64,000 bases of DNA from assembly GCA_030220185.1 (NCBI GenBank), contig JASPKZ010001598.1:1942501-2006500 (forward strand), in the 5' to 3' direction. The notes under the pieces were generated by a model, which worked only from the letters and a program-made list of their open reading frames with translations, was not told where the DNA came from and did not search any database. Below are positions 1-8,695 of this stretch, in pieces (the stretch's first letter is position 1; the number at the start of each line of letters is the position of its first letter). Made by a program: the position numbers and the translations under genes. The stretch comes from Diploptera punctata. Lineage: Eukaryota; Arthropoda; Insecta; Blattodea; Blaberidae.

Positions 1-276
1 ATTCCTCTCGGATGAATAGTTTCAGAGAAAAGAAACATAAGGCTCGCAAAAACAAAAATAGCAGGAAGTTAAGTTTAAAGTTTTACACTACTCACTGTCC
101 TACCCTGCAGCACGTCTTTTAAACCCACACTTTAAGATCTTTAAATAAGTTTGTGGTGCAAAACCAATTTATATTCATATAGAACACACTTCAAGGTATG
201 AATATGAGTGAAAAAACAAAAATTCAAATTTTGCCCATTTATAAGGTACCTTCTCCCCATAAGAATAAAAATGTTC

Positions 277-735
277 CAACGAATATCCGGTAGTCATAAC
301 GGCAGTTGAAAATGAATGACAAGATCATTTGAAAACTATAGTTACCGTGTTTAATAAAACATGAAATATGAGGTAAGATGTAAAAATGACTCATTAATTA
401 AAATTCATCGGAGAACATATTGTTTAAACAACTCACCTCATAGGATTCATGCTTCCATGATATCGCGATTTCAAACATAATCATGTTCATCGTCAGCCAT
501 AACTCCGACTGATGAAATTATGATGAGTTATGGCTGACGATGAACATGATTATGTTTGAAATCGCACTATCATGAAAGCATGAATCCTATGAGGTGAGTT
601 GTTTAAACAATATGTTCTCCGATGAATTTTAATGATTATACCTCATAATGTTTACTTCCCAACATTAATTAAATATATGACTCATTAATTTATTAATTAA
701 GAACCTCATAATGTGTTTCCCATTTTTAACTTTGA
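277..735 (+). mobile_element. Fold-back PLE-like element (family 1), split by a nested insertion
   Basis: This copy matches the complete element at 8371-8684 over its loop, right arm (ATATGAGGTAAGATG) and 3' tail (CCTCATAATGTGTTTCCC). It lacks the left arm and is interrupted at 400-676 by another fold-back element. The 14-bp sequence ATGACTCATTAATT lies on both sides of that insertion, at 386-399 and 677-690. The tail is on the right, so the sense strand is plus. No coding sequence remains. Confidence 0.7.
400..676 (+). mobile_element. Fold-back PLE-like element (family 2) with 14-bp TSD
   Basis: The left arm begins exactly at the insertion border (AAAATTCATCGGAGAACAT) and is mirrored by ATGTTCTCCGATGAATTTT near 636. 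A 40-odd-base unpaired tail containing CCTCATAATGTTTACTTCCC follows. Each arm holds a decayed hammerhead core: CTGACGA at 534-540 on plus, and its mirror near 487-497 on minus. Stem III has drifted in both (GAAATCGC). The borders are fixed by the duplicated ATGACTCATTAATT. Confidence 0.8.
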
Positions 736-999
736 ATGTTCAACCCTGCTGGGTATCAGACCAGAGCCTGTTAAAGCTGGCATGCTACCATCAGAGTTAG
801 CTAGCAGACTTATTTATCATCATTGTATGCAGGTTATTTATCATGCTTGTTCAGAACTGTATACTTCTTTTAAATTTATATTGTTATTAAATGTTCATTT
901 ATTTAAGGAGAATTTTGGTTACTTGACATACCCCAACTAAACATAAAAACAGTAAGGGAGAGGTCTACCAACCTTTCAACCATAATGAACCTGTTATTG

Positions 1000-1165
1000 A
1001 TGGAGATTCCAACAAAAATCCAGTAGTCATAATGTCAGTTGAAAATGAGAGAGATCCTTCTCTCGAAAACCAGTTCCCATGTTTGAAGAAACATAAAATA
1101 TGAGGTAAGATATTAAAAAATTACTCATTAATTTACGAATAATGAACCTCACCCGCCCCCCTTTA
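1000..1165 (+). repeat. Diverged family-1 fold-back fragment
   Basis: The stretch GTAGTCATAATGTCAGTTGAAAATGA and the later AAATATGAGGTAAGAT align by eye with the right half of the element at 8371-8684. It is followed by a diverged tail. The left arm is absent. Confidence 0.5.
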
Positions 1166-1318
1166 AAGTCACTATTAATATTTACGATATACCATCATCT
1201 ATTTATCTAATGCTTTGAATTTGACAATAAAATCATTAGGAAGTAACATTATGAGGTTTAATTTAATAATTGAGTTTGTATTTTTTAAACATTCTTACCT
1301 CATATTATTGTTTTGTTG

Positions 1319-1353
1319 GACGATCGTTTCAAAGCTTATTGCTCCGTCTTCAG
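1319..1353 (-). ncRNA. Hammerhead ribozyme core, PLE type
   Basis: Read on minus, the order is CTGAAGA (1353-1347), a hairpin with AGC/GCT pairing, GAAAC, loop GATC, then GTC at 1321-1319. A15.1-U16.1 and C15.2-G16.2 form a two-pair stem III, the minimal form known from PLE hammerheads. It lies on the sense strand of its element. Confidence 0.6.
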
Positions 1354-1484
1354 CTTGTCACAAACTGGTGTTTTCTTTTCTTCAAGTTGTCGGCCCTGGA
1401 TCTGTGTTCCAAAGAACTTGGTAATGAGGTTCCTTTCTCCAGGAATTTCAAAGTTCATAATTTTCTCCAAAAATGAAAAAAATT

Positions 1485-1830
1485 GAAGATAATAAAAAAT
1501 TAGGAATATATCCAATAAAATGTGCAGATTGTGATAAAGTATACATAGGGAAAACATAGAGAAATTTAAACATTAGAACTAAAGAACACACAAAAAATGT
1601 TTAAAAAAAAAAGGGAGAAGTATAAAAATCTGCAGTAGCAGCTCACGTTTGGACAGAAAAACACAATATAGATCTAAATATAAAATTATTAAAACAGTTA
1701 GAAAATACCAATGAACTCACAATATGGGGAAAAATCTATATACAGAAAAACAAGGAGAAAATTATGAACTTCGAAATTCCCAGAGAAAGGAGCCTCATTA
1801 CCAAGTTCTTTCGAACACAGATCCAGGGCT
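1485..1830 (+). pseudogene. Decayed PLE GIY-YIG endonuclease fragment
   Basis: In plus frames one can read LGIYPIKCADCDKVYIGKT, then a stop, RNLN..KEH, SAVAAHVWTEKHNID and LTIWGKIYIQKNK, ending MNFEIP. This is the GIY-YIG nuclease order seen intact at 19855-20150. Several stops and frameshifts show it is dead. It is antisense to the surrounding element. Confidence 0.7.
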
Positions 1831-1868
1831 GACAACTTGAAGAAAATAAAAAACCAGTTTGTGACAAG

Positions 1869-1903
1869 CTGAAGATGGAGCAACAAGCTTTGAAACAATC
1901 GTC
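1869..1903 (+). ncRNA. Hammerhead ribozyme core, antisense arm
   Basis: CTGAAGA at 1869, then stem II TGGAGC..AGCTTT, GAAAC, loop AATC and GTC at 1901-1903. It mirrors 1319-1353 with a few substitutions, and the catalytic consensus is kept on this strand too. Confidence 0.55.
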
Positions 1904-2084
1904 CAACAAAACAAACATATGAGGTAAGAATGTTTAAAAAATACAAACTCAATTATTAATAAAATCATTATTCTCGCTATTTGCTGTAAGTTGCTAATTA
2001 CAAATTTTATGTGGAAATTAATTAATAATTGTTAATGAGAGATGGAATTGATAATGATATGATGATATATCAAAATGAGGTTCT

Positions 2085-2325
2085 TAATTCAATGAATGAA
2101 TGAGTCACTTCTTATCTTACCTCATAGTTTGTTTCTTTAAACAGGGAACTGCAGCTTTCAAGAGGAGTTCCTCTTATCTTCAGTTTAAAGAAACATGAAG
2201 TATGAGTTAAGATAAGAAGTGACTCATTCATTCATTCATTGAATCAGGTGAGTTGTTAAATCTAATTCAATTTATTAATTAAAATAAACCTCAGGTGTCA
2301 CTTCCTTTAAATATTAAATGGAAAT
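2085..2325 (+). mobile_element. Small fold-back element
   Basis: The arms GAGTCACTTCTTATCTTACC and its mirror GATAAGAAGTGACTC flank a short centre near 2160-2190. A right tail with AACCTCAGGTGTCACTTCC resembles the family tail. No coding sequence. The hammerhead is only hinted at (CTTCAGTTTAAAGAAAC on plus). TSD not resolved. Confidence 0.55.
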
Positions 2326-2369
2326 TAATGTTTCCAGACAACATAAATAGAAAAAAAAAATTGCACCTG

Positions 2370-2440
2370 AAACAGGATTTGATTTCAAGATCTCCAGCTT
2401 TACGTGCTGAGGCTCTACCATTGAGTCAAGGTACAAATTA
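2370..2440 (-). repeat. tRNA-like SINE fragment
   Basis: Read on minus, GACTCAATGGTAGAGCCTCAGC resembles a D-arm/box A region. A degenerate box B (ATCAAATCC) follows. Too decayed for a functional tRNA. Confidence 0.35.
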
Positions 2441-2479
2441 TTATTTCTAGTTATGTTTCAGATATAATAAGAACAGTTA

Positions 2480-2715
2480 AGTCTCATAGATCATGATGGG
2501 CAGGACATATGGCACAAATGGAGAATGAAAGACGTGCATGGAAGCTTCTTGTAGGAAAACACCTAGTTGGTAGACCAAGAATGAGGCGGGAGAATAACAT
2601 TAACTATGATTTGAGGGAAGTAGATTATACAGGGAATAATTGGAAAACATTAGCTCAGGATAGGGATGTATGGAAAGCTTATGTCTGCACAGTCATGAAC
2701 CTATGGGTTAGATAG
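2480..2715 (+). pseudogene. 3' end of an RTE-like retrotransposon ORF
   Basis: The readable peptide includes GHMAQMENERRAWKLLVG, GRPRMRRENNINYDLREVD and WKTLAQDRDVWK. This follows the C-terminal layout of arthropod RTE-like reverse-transcriptase ORFs: W..H..RM, then a GRP..RW basic block, then a D-L-rich end. A related tail lies inverted at 36545-36720. 5' truncated, no RT domain left here. Confidence 0.6.
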
Positions 2716-2822
2716 TGCCAGTGAGTTAGTTAGTTAATGTTAATCATGTCCTACGAACAGCTCATCTGTAAACATTAATTTCTAAATTTTCCTCTTCTTC
2801 TTCTTCCTTTCATGTGATAGAT

Positions 2823-2952
2823 CTAGTGGTCTGTTACGGTTTCAATCCAACGTTTGAAGGATCTACCCAAAGATCTCTCTGCTGGTGGCTGATAATTTAA
2901 GATTTGACGTGGTATTCTTGTTATGCTCATTCTTCTTATGTGAGATTTAAGT
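2823..2952 (-). pseudogene. RTE-like ORF tail, interrupted by a palindromic insertion
   Basis: On minus, the residues IRRMSITRIPRQILNYQPP and LGRSFKRWIETV match the C-terminal end of RTE-like ORFs (compare NRLPLQLLNYRP..GRPKKRW at 32220-32330). The fold-back element at 2966-3197 sits immediately upstream in the reading direction, and the older sequence resumes beyond 3211. Confidence 0.55.
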
Positions 2953-2965
2953 TGTTTAAATATTG

Positions 2966-3197
2966 TAATTACGTAGACTTTCACGGCCGGAGTTGCTATG
3001 ATGATCTTGATGAAGATTTTCGGGCTGTAGGCTGTGGTTGTGAGGCTTGTAGTTCCCCGACGTTTCACCAGAGACTGCGCCTGGCATCCTCAAGGGTTGT
3101 CTTGAGACTGAGGATGCCAGGCGCAGTCTGGCAAAACGTTGGGGAACTACAAGCCTCACGACCATGGCCTACAGCCTGAAAATTTTCATCAAGATCA
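2966..3197 (-). mobile_element. Fold-back element of the GGCCGTGAAAG-tail family, 13-bp TSD
   Basis: TGTTTAAATATTG is duplicated at 2953-2965 and 3198-3210. The arms (GAAGATTTTCGGGCTGTAGG and mirror) meet near 3100. The unpaired tail on the left reads, on minus, CCGGCCGTGAAAGTCTACG, the same as in 10153-10331. There is no coding sequence, but both arms hold hammerhead-like cores. Its layout equals that of the PLE fold-backs, so a PLE origin is inferred. Confidence 0.7.
3059..3093 (-). ncRNA. Hammerhead-like core with zero-loop stem III
   Basis: On minus: TTGAGGA (C to T at the first core base), a GC-rich stem II, GAAAC, then directly GTC. GAAACGTC has no loop between C15.2 and G16.2, so it could only act as a dimer. 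The opposite arm at 3108-3140 on plus keeps CTGAGGA and a perfect stem II, but has AAAAC and GTT. Confidence 0.4.
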
Positions 3198-3237
3198 TGT
3201 TTAAATATTGTTGTTTTCTAATGGCGAGATTTGACGC

Positions 3238-3582
3238 TTAAGTCATTTTCTCTCTGGCTTCCCAGTACAAGCAAACAAGGTCCTTAGAGTGTTGTGCAGT
3301 TGGATTTAAAGCTGGACAGACTAGAAGGTGGTGTTTGTCCATGATCAGGTCCGGGTCTTTGCATATGACACATCTGTTGGATTGGAAAACGTGTATTCTG
3401 TGGACATGGTGAGCCAGGCAGTCATGTCCTGACATCAGTCTGAATTTTGTTACTCCTTCCTTGCGGCCTTTATATTTTATTTCTGTGTATAGCTCATCAA
3501 TTTTTTCCCATGATTTCCCTCTGGCTGTTGCAATATTTTCTTTCATGTTTTCCAAATCTTTTGTTGTTTTTTTAATGACCAC
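3238..3582 (-). pseudogene. C-terminal end of an I-like non-LTR retrotransposon ORF2
   Basis: The peptide has KFRLMSGHDCLAHHVHRI, then C-x2-C..HHLLVCPAL. This matches the RLLTGHDCLNKHLHRIG and C-x2-C..NHLFRCPAF tail of the I-like element at 61691-62950, the zinc-knuckle-like end after RNase H. The RT and RNase H parts are missing; the fragment stops at 3582. Confidence 0.65.
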
Positions 3583-3604
3583 TTAACTGTCATATTTTCT
3601 TGAA

Positions 3605-3960
3605 ATATTGTTAGTGGCTCCATGATGCAAGTGGTTACACGCTTGTCTCTCACCACTAGGGTCTCGAGGTCGAGTCTTAGTCACTCCATGTGGGTTTTAT
3701 GGTGGCCAAAATGGAGCTTGGGAAGGTTTTTCTCAGAGTTTCTCCTGTTTTCCCCTGTCACAAATTTCATTCCACCATTCTCCATACTCATCTCATCCAT
3801 TTTGTTCATTTGCTCCTGTGACAGTGCACCAGGCATAGTCAGCCAGCACCCTTGTTGCTCACAGACCTCTATAAATAGAGAAGCTTCATCTCAACTTATC
3901 CCTCGACCCAACTCTGAGTTGGACACAAGTTAATAATATTATTGTTTTAGTTGTTCTTTC
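3605..3960 (+). repeat. tRNA-related SINE-like repeat
   Basis: The head has a box-A-like GATGCAAGTGGTTACACGC and a box-B-like GGTCTCGAGGTCGAGTCTTAG. A non-coding body follows up to about 3930. The reading frame across it is not gene-like. Confidence 0.45.
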
Positions 3961-4086
3961 TTCAATGGTTCTTGGAACATACTTAATTCTAACATCAGTC
4001 AGTCATGCGAAGAACAGAAGAGTACCAGTAATGCTTCTATCAAATTATTTGCGCTGAAATTCCAAATCCATTTCTTGTAAAGCATT

Positions 4087-4311
4087 TTATTTATGCTTCA
4101 TCATCTTAAGGCATGACAACTTCAAAAGTGAAAGTTTTGGCCCTCTCAACAATCCTGCTCTTGCCATATTCAAGTTAGTCACTTTCATTTTCCTTAGATC
4201 GTTTTTTGTGTCATCCTCCCATCTGATCTTCAGTCTTCCAACAGCTCTGCCTCCTATAGGTTTCCATTTGTAGAGTTTTTTGACCAGTCTCTGATCATAC
4301 ATTCTTATCAA
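4087..4311 (-). pseudogene. RTE-like retrotransposon ORF tail
   Basis: The peptide includes LYKWKPIGGRAVGRLKIRWED and DLRKMKVTNLNMARAG. This is the same W-x-P-x-G-R-x-x-GR-x-x-x-RWED module as at 54237-54290. 5' truncated. Confidence 0.6.
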
Positions 4312-4585
4312 ATGTCCAAGCCAACCAATTCTGAGAGATCTTATATGGTTTACTATATTCTGATTTTTTATTAATTTGTTTAGTTTGTTATTTGTTTTGA
4401 TTCTCCAACAGTTATTAGTTCAATTTATATAATAAATTTGGGAATTTTTAACATTATGAGGTTTTATTAATAAGAATTGAATGAATCGTGAATTCTTGTT
4501 ACTTCATACTTCTATGTTTTTTTATTAATTAAATAAAAATAAAACGTAGTTTTATTTGATTTTGATATTTATTATATAATTCAGT

Positions 4586-4618
4586 GACAGCTGTTTCGGT
4601 ACACTGTACCTTCTTCAG
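4586..4618 (-). ncRNA. Hammerhead ribozyme core, near-perfect
   Basis: On minus: CTGAAGA (4618-4612), stem II GGTAC-AGT-GTACC, GAAAC, loop AGCT, then GTC (4588-4586). Every conserved core base is present. Stem I is weak as far as I can pair it. It lies just downstream of GIY-YIG coding remains on the same strand, the position expected in a PLE 3' region. Confidence 0.7.
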
Positions 4619-4698
4619 ACATGTTAACAAATTATGAATTGTGTTATTACATATCAACTGATCTAAGCAACAATACAACAATATTTATTTAAATTTTT

Positions 4699-5015
4699 TT
4701 AATTTAACAAAGGGGATTCATTCAGATCAAGTTGAGAATTTAACAGTCTGTTACTACTCTTCAATGTATTTATCTCTACAGCCTCCAAAAGATCCAACTT
4801 CTTACCCTTATCACAAACATGTAAAATTTCAAAATTTGGATCGAAACAATGATTAAATTGGAATAGGTGGTTAGCATATTTTGAATATTCTAAATTTCTG
4901 TTACATGGTCTCATGTGTTCCTTTATCCGAGAGATAAATGTCTACCAGTTTGTCCTATATGGACATTGTCACATGTGCCACACTTCAATTTACATACACC
5001 TGATAATTGTTATTT
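4699..5015 (-). pseudogene. GIY-YIG endonuclease fragment of a second PLE type
   Basis: Reading minus from about 5010, SGVCKLKCGTCDNVHIGQTGRHLS resembles the PLE start of the GIY-YIG domain. After a break, MRPCNRNLEYSKYANHLFQF continues the domain to KLDLLEAVEI and ends LNSQLDLNESPLLN. It differs from the YIGKTKRNL..WSEKH type elsewhere in the window, so it is a separate PLE lineage. Truncated at its 5' side and frameshifted. Confidence 0.65.
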
Positions 5016-5089
5016 TTTATTTTGGTTTCGTTGTTTTTTATTATATTTTGTAAAGTTTTATTAGTTTTAAATGCCACATTAATATATTT

Positions 5090-5425
5090 TTGAAGAGAAA
5101 AATTTTCGCCTAGACCGAGACTCAAACCCGGGACCTTTGGCTTGCCGGGCCAAATGCTCTACCAACTGAGCTACCGAGGCGAGTTACGATCTAGACGCAA
5201 ATTTTTCTCTTATATACGTTGTAATTCCCAATCACCAAATGCTTTTGAAACCATTGTTTCTATCTTTGCAAATGGCGGCTTCTTAGTTAAGAAGACATTT
5301 ATTGGGAATTTAACATTACTTTATAAAGCTAGTATGGCTTCTATTCGAGTCTCGGTCTAGGCGAAAATTTTTCTCTTCAAATATAATTTATCTTTCATTG
5401 AGAGATGTTAAATTAATAATAAAAA
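5090..5425 (-). repeat. tRNA-related repeat SINE1, rearranged copy
   Basis: Positions 5110-5182 (minus) form a tRNA-like cloverleaf sequence with GCCTCGGTAGCTCAGTTGG and GGTTTGAGTCTCGG. The 3' piece TCGAGTCTCGGTCTAGGCG at 5345-5363 is a second, inverted partial head on plus, followed by the SINE1 end ATTTTTCTCTTCAAATATAA. So this copy is a deleted inverted pair. Confidence 0.7.
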
Positions 5426-5639
5426 CATCATGCCACATTAATGTTTAACTTTTTAAAATGTTTAGATATTTTATTTGAAAGTGAGCCCATGTATGACACT
5501 TTTTAAATTTTTTTTTAAAACAAACATAGAAGTATGAGGTAAGAAGAATTCACGATTCATTTAATTCTTAGTTATCAGTTCTTCTATTTGGTCCAAATAT
5601 TCTTTTTAATTTTTTTTTCTTCAAAAATTAGTAATTTTT

Positions 5640-5735
5640 GTTTTATTGTTTCTTTTAGGACCCAAGTTTCACAAGCATATGTAACTACTGGTCTAATGAG
5701 TGTTCTGTATAACCTTATTTTTGCAGTTTTTTTAT
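5640..5735 (-). pseudogene. Non-LTR reverse-transcriptase C-terminal relic
   Basis: On minus one can read KIRLYRTLIRPVVTYACETW, the thumb-region signature (YRTLIRPV..YG.ETW) of RTE-like elements. Only about 30 residues are recognisable. Confidence 0.5.
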
Positions 5736-6240
5736 ATTAATTTGCTTTTAAATAAGGTTTTATTTATGCTTATGAAAAGTTTTAATTTATTTCCAATTTG
5801 TTTTAAAGGTTTTTTTTAATATGATTATTCAGTATTCTTTTACAGTTACTATTGTAAATTGAATTCAATAAATTAGCAACATAAATCTAATTTTAATTAA
5901 ATGTAACATATCTTTGAAATCACTCTTTTTTTTTTTAACAAATACCTTATATTATAATAGAAATTTAGTTTGCATAATAATGTGAGCATCACAGATTTCA
6001 ATTAATCATACAATCCACTTTTTTACATATATACTTACAATTGTATCAAATATTTACATAGTAATATTCATACCCAACAGAAGAGGTGGAAAAAAAAAAA
6101 AAAATTGTCTAATTACTGTTAAGACAGAACTCACACCACTGACTAAACATTCACCAACCAAATATCATTTAATTATGTCTAATTTTTTATATTTTGGAAG
6201 TACTTGGAATTCTATTTAGGGCTTATTGGAGTGTGGCAAA
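5736..6240. other. AT-rich stretch, no gene seen
   Basis: I find no repeat head, tRNA-like or coding signature. It holds poly-T/A runs, for example at 5926-5937 and 6091-6104. Confidence 0.4.
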
Positions 6241-6285
6241 TGTTATAATTAAATTAATATTGGGAAGTAAACATTATGAGGTTAT

Positions 6286-6451
6286 TTTTATATATATTAA
6301 ATTTGGGAATTTTTAACATTATGAGGTTCAATTAATAATAATTAAATGAATTGTGATTTCTTCTTACCAACGTGTCGCCGATACTGCAGCACTATGTTTA
6401 AAAAAACATAGAAGTATGAGGTAAGAAGAAATCACGATTCATTTAATTATT
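6286..6451 (-). mobile_element. Family-6 fold-back element inside a family-3 tail
   Basis: ATTATGAGGTTAT (6273-6285) and ATTATGAAGTTAT (6452-6464) are the TSD, with one mismatch. The arms GAATTGTGATTTCTTCTTACC and mirror meet near 6390. The hammerhead region is degenerate (GTGTCGCCGATACTGCAG..TTTAAAAAAAC). Confidence 0.75.
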
Positions 6452-6530
6452 ATTATGAAGTTATATCATTAGTAGTGAGTGGAGAACATATTTTTAACGA
6501 CTCACCTCATATAATTTCAAATTTCTTTGA

Positions 6531-6567
6531 TACCGGTGGTTTCAGACAATATCTTGTCCCTCTTCAG
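6531..6567 (-). ncRNA. Hammerhead ribozyme core (sense arm)
   Basis: On minus: CTGAAGA, stem II with GACA/TGTC, GAAACC, loop ACC, GG, then TA. GUA is the cleavage triplet. It lies on the element's sense strand. Confidence 0.6.
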
Positions 6568-6583
6568 TCAGTGGAAGTCATGA

Positions 6584-6620
6584 CTGAAGAGGGACAAGAT
6601 ATTGTCTGAAACCGCCGGTA
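6584..6620 (+). ncRNA. Hammerhead ribozyme core (mirror arm)
   Basis: CTGAAGA at 6584-6590, stem II GACA..TGTC, GAAACC-GCC-GGTA ending 6620. Together with the minus copy 17 bases away, this gives two convergent, fully consensus cores in one palindrome. Confidence 0.6.
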
Positions 6621-6830
6621 TCAAAGAAATTTGAAATTATATGAGGTGAGTCGTTAAAAATATGTTCTCCACTCACTATTGTGACAAATGTGTTGATGCC
6701 GTCAATGGTTTAGGACTTCAAAAAAAAAATATATATATATGTGTGACTCCCGCTAAAGGTATCTCTTCTTGACATAGTGGTGAGGCTTGCACAGCCAAGA
6801 GATCATAAGAACTATGCCAACAGTAGCATA

Positions 6831-8206
6831 GCTAATGATAGGGATTCATATCCTGAACAGGTTGAAGGTAATGGCCCAGATGATAAGATATATCCTGGTA
6901 TCCCAAATTGGAAATTGGAATATGTAGTTGAGAACAGACACTTATAAAATATATAATTTAATTAAATTTACAGTGGGAGGAATAAATGAGTTGAGAAAAT
7001 GTTTTAACATCTCACCTCACAAAGTTGCATGTCTTCACGATACCAGTTTCAGAAGTAATACTATACTTCTGAAACCGGTATTGTGAAGACACGCAACTTT
7101 GTGAAGTGAGATGTTAAAACATTTTCTCCAACTCATTTATTAAAATATATCATGTTGAGAATAATAGAAAAGCCAGACAGATAAACATAACTTGACCCAA
7201 TAAGAAAAGGACAAGATGGAAAGACTATATAGCAAGTCATGCAGGTCAGACAAAATAGGAATAAGTTCAGAAAATGATAGAGGTACAAAGGATAAGCTAA
7301 TGATAAGGATTCATATCCTGAACAGGTCGAAGGTGATGGCCCAGATGATAAGATATATCCTGGTATCGGGAATTGGGATATGTAGTTGACAACAGACACT
7401 TATAAAATATATCATTTAATTAAATTTACAGTGGGAGGAAACACTATTAATGAATTGGAGAAAATGTTTTAACATCTCACCTCACAAAGTTGCATGTCTT
7501 CACGATACCGGTTTCAGAAGTAATACTATACTTCTGAAACCGGTATTGTGAAGACACGCAACTTTGTGAAGTGAGATGTTAAAACATTTTCTCCAACTCA
7601 TTTATTAAAATATATCATGTTGAGAATAATAGAAAAGCCAGACAGATAAACATAACTTGACCCAATAAGGAAAGGACAAGATGGAAAGACTATATAGCAA
7701 GTCATGCAGGTCAGACAAAATAGGAATAAGTTCAGAAAATGATTGAGGTACAAAGGATAAGCTAATGATAAGGATTCATATCCTGAACAGGTCGAAGGTG
7801 ATGACCCAGATGATAAGATATATCCTGGTATCGGGAATTGGGATATGTAGTTGACAACAGACACTTATAAAATATATCATTTAATTAAATTTACAGTGGG
7901 AGGAAACACTATTAATGAGTTGGAGAAAATGTTTTAACATCTCACCTCACAAAGTTGCATGTCTTCACAATACCGGTTTCAGAAGTAATACTATACTTCT
8001 GAAACCGGTATCGTGAAGACACGCAACTTTGTGAGGTGAGATGTTAAAACATTTTCTCCAACTCATTTATTAAAATATATCATGTTGAGAATAATAGAAA
8101 AGTCAGACAGATAAACATAACTTGACCCCATAAGAAAAGGACAAGATGGAAAGACTATACAGCAAAGTCATACAGGTCAGACAAAATAGGAATAAGTTCA
8201 GAAAAT
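6831..8206. repeat. Tandem array, about three units of 465 bp, each with a fold-back element
   Basis: GCTAATGATA starts at 6831, 7296 and 7761, giving a 465-bp period twice; the third unit breaks off near 8206. Units 2 and 3 are nearly identical. Each contains a family-4 palindrome (ATCTCACCTCACAAAGTTGC and mirror) plus flanking sequence of unknown origin, so insertion came first and tandem duplication later. The long minus frames are repeat copies, not genes. Confidence 0.8.
7015..7118. repeat. Family-4 palindrome centred on a hammerhead stem II (unit 1 of 3)
   Basis: TCTTCACGATACC..GGTTTC mirrors GAAACCGGTATTGTGAAGA. The centre, GAAGTAATACTATACTTC, is stem II of the hammerhead seen complete at 59113-59150. 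The CTGAAGA part is missing. Equivalent palindromes lie at about 7480-7582 and 7945-8043. Confidence 0.7.
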
Positions 8207-8370
8207 AACATGAACAATATAGTATGATTTACTACATATGATAAATGTTTACCTACATGAAAACCTTCGTTATTAATGTATAAAAATCCCCACTTGGATA
8301 TAAAGAAAAATAATTTAATACATTAGAAAATCTTTTTTTAAATTTTTATATTTTTAGGCTGAAATATTTT

Positions 8371-8684
8371 AAATAAATTAATGAGTCATTTTAACATCTT
8401 ACCTCATATTTCATGTTTTTTCAAACACGGTAACTATAGTTTTCAAATGATCTTGTCATTCATTTTCAACCGCCATTATGACTACCGGATATTCGTTGGA
8501 ATCCCCTCTGTAACGTTGCCATCCGGTAGTCATAATGGCGTTTGAAAATGAATGACAAGATCATTTGAAAACTATAGTTACCGTGTTTGAAAAAACATGA
8601 AATATGAGGTAAGATGTTAAAATGACTCATTAATTTATTAATTAAGAACCTCATAATGTGTTTCCCAATTTTAACTTTGAATAA
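8371..8684 (+). mobile_element. Fold-back PLE-like element (family 1), complete, 11-bp TSD
   Basis: TGAAATATTTT is duplicated at 8360-8370 and 8685-8695. The left arm TTAATGAGTCATTTTAACATC is mirrored at 8610-8635. The centre is near 8505, and the tail with CCTCATAATGTGTTTCCC is unpaired. No clean hammerhead core (the CTGANGA is absent) and no coding sequence. Confidence 0.8.
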
Positions 8685-8695
8685 TGAAATATTTT

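Larger units (their letters stand above)
1238..1957 (-). mobile_element. Fold-back PLE (family 7) with decayed GIY-YIG segment, 12-bp TSD
   Basis: AATAAAATCATT is duplicated at 1226-1237 and 1958-1969. The 3' tail (minus-strand sense CCTCATAATGTTACTTCC) is on the left, so the sense strand is minus. The arms around 1270-1440 and 1780-1950 are mirror images; each holds a hammerhead core and the end of an endonuclease reading frame (MNFEIPG..). Between them, on plus and antisense to the element, is a longer decayed GIY-YIG stretch. The inverted 5' copy is therefore longer than the sense copy. Confidence 0.75.
4430..5580 (-). mobile_element. Family-6 fold-back PLE shell with nested insertions
   Basis: The left tail (GGGAATTTTTAACATTATGAGG) and arm GAATCGTGAATTCTTGTTACTTC are mirrored at 5525-5570 (GAAGTATGAGGTAAGAAGAATTCACGATTC). 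The interior is occupied by a different PLE fragment (about 4560-5060) and by a tRNA-related repeat (5090-5400). TSD not resolved. Confidence 0.6.
6250..6685 (-). mobile_element. Fold-back PLE-like element (family 3) with nested family-6 copy
   Basis: The tail (minus CCTCATAATGTTTACTTCCC) begins near 6255. It is split at 6286-6451 by a family-6 element and resumes at 6465. The arms AGTGAGTGGAGAACATA and mirror run 6472-6680, with the centre near 6575. Both arms carry an intact hammerhead core (6531-6567 minus, 6584-6620 plus). Confidence 0.75.

Noticed and set aside
481..540. CRISPR-like palindromes
   Set aside because: The many palindromes are unique fold-back elements with TSDs in a eukaryotic intron/intergenic setting, not regularly spaced identical repeats.
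7133..7864. Two nearly identical 88-codon minus-strand frames
   Set aside because: They are copies of the 465-bp tandem unit, end inside the fold-back arm, and show no domain. Their likeness is DNA-level duplication, not protein conservation.
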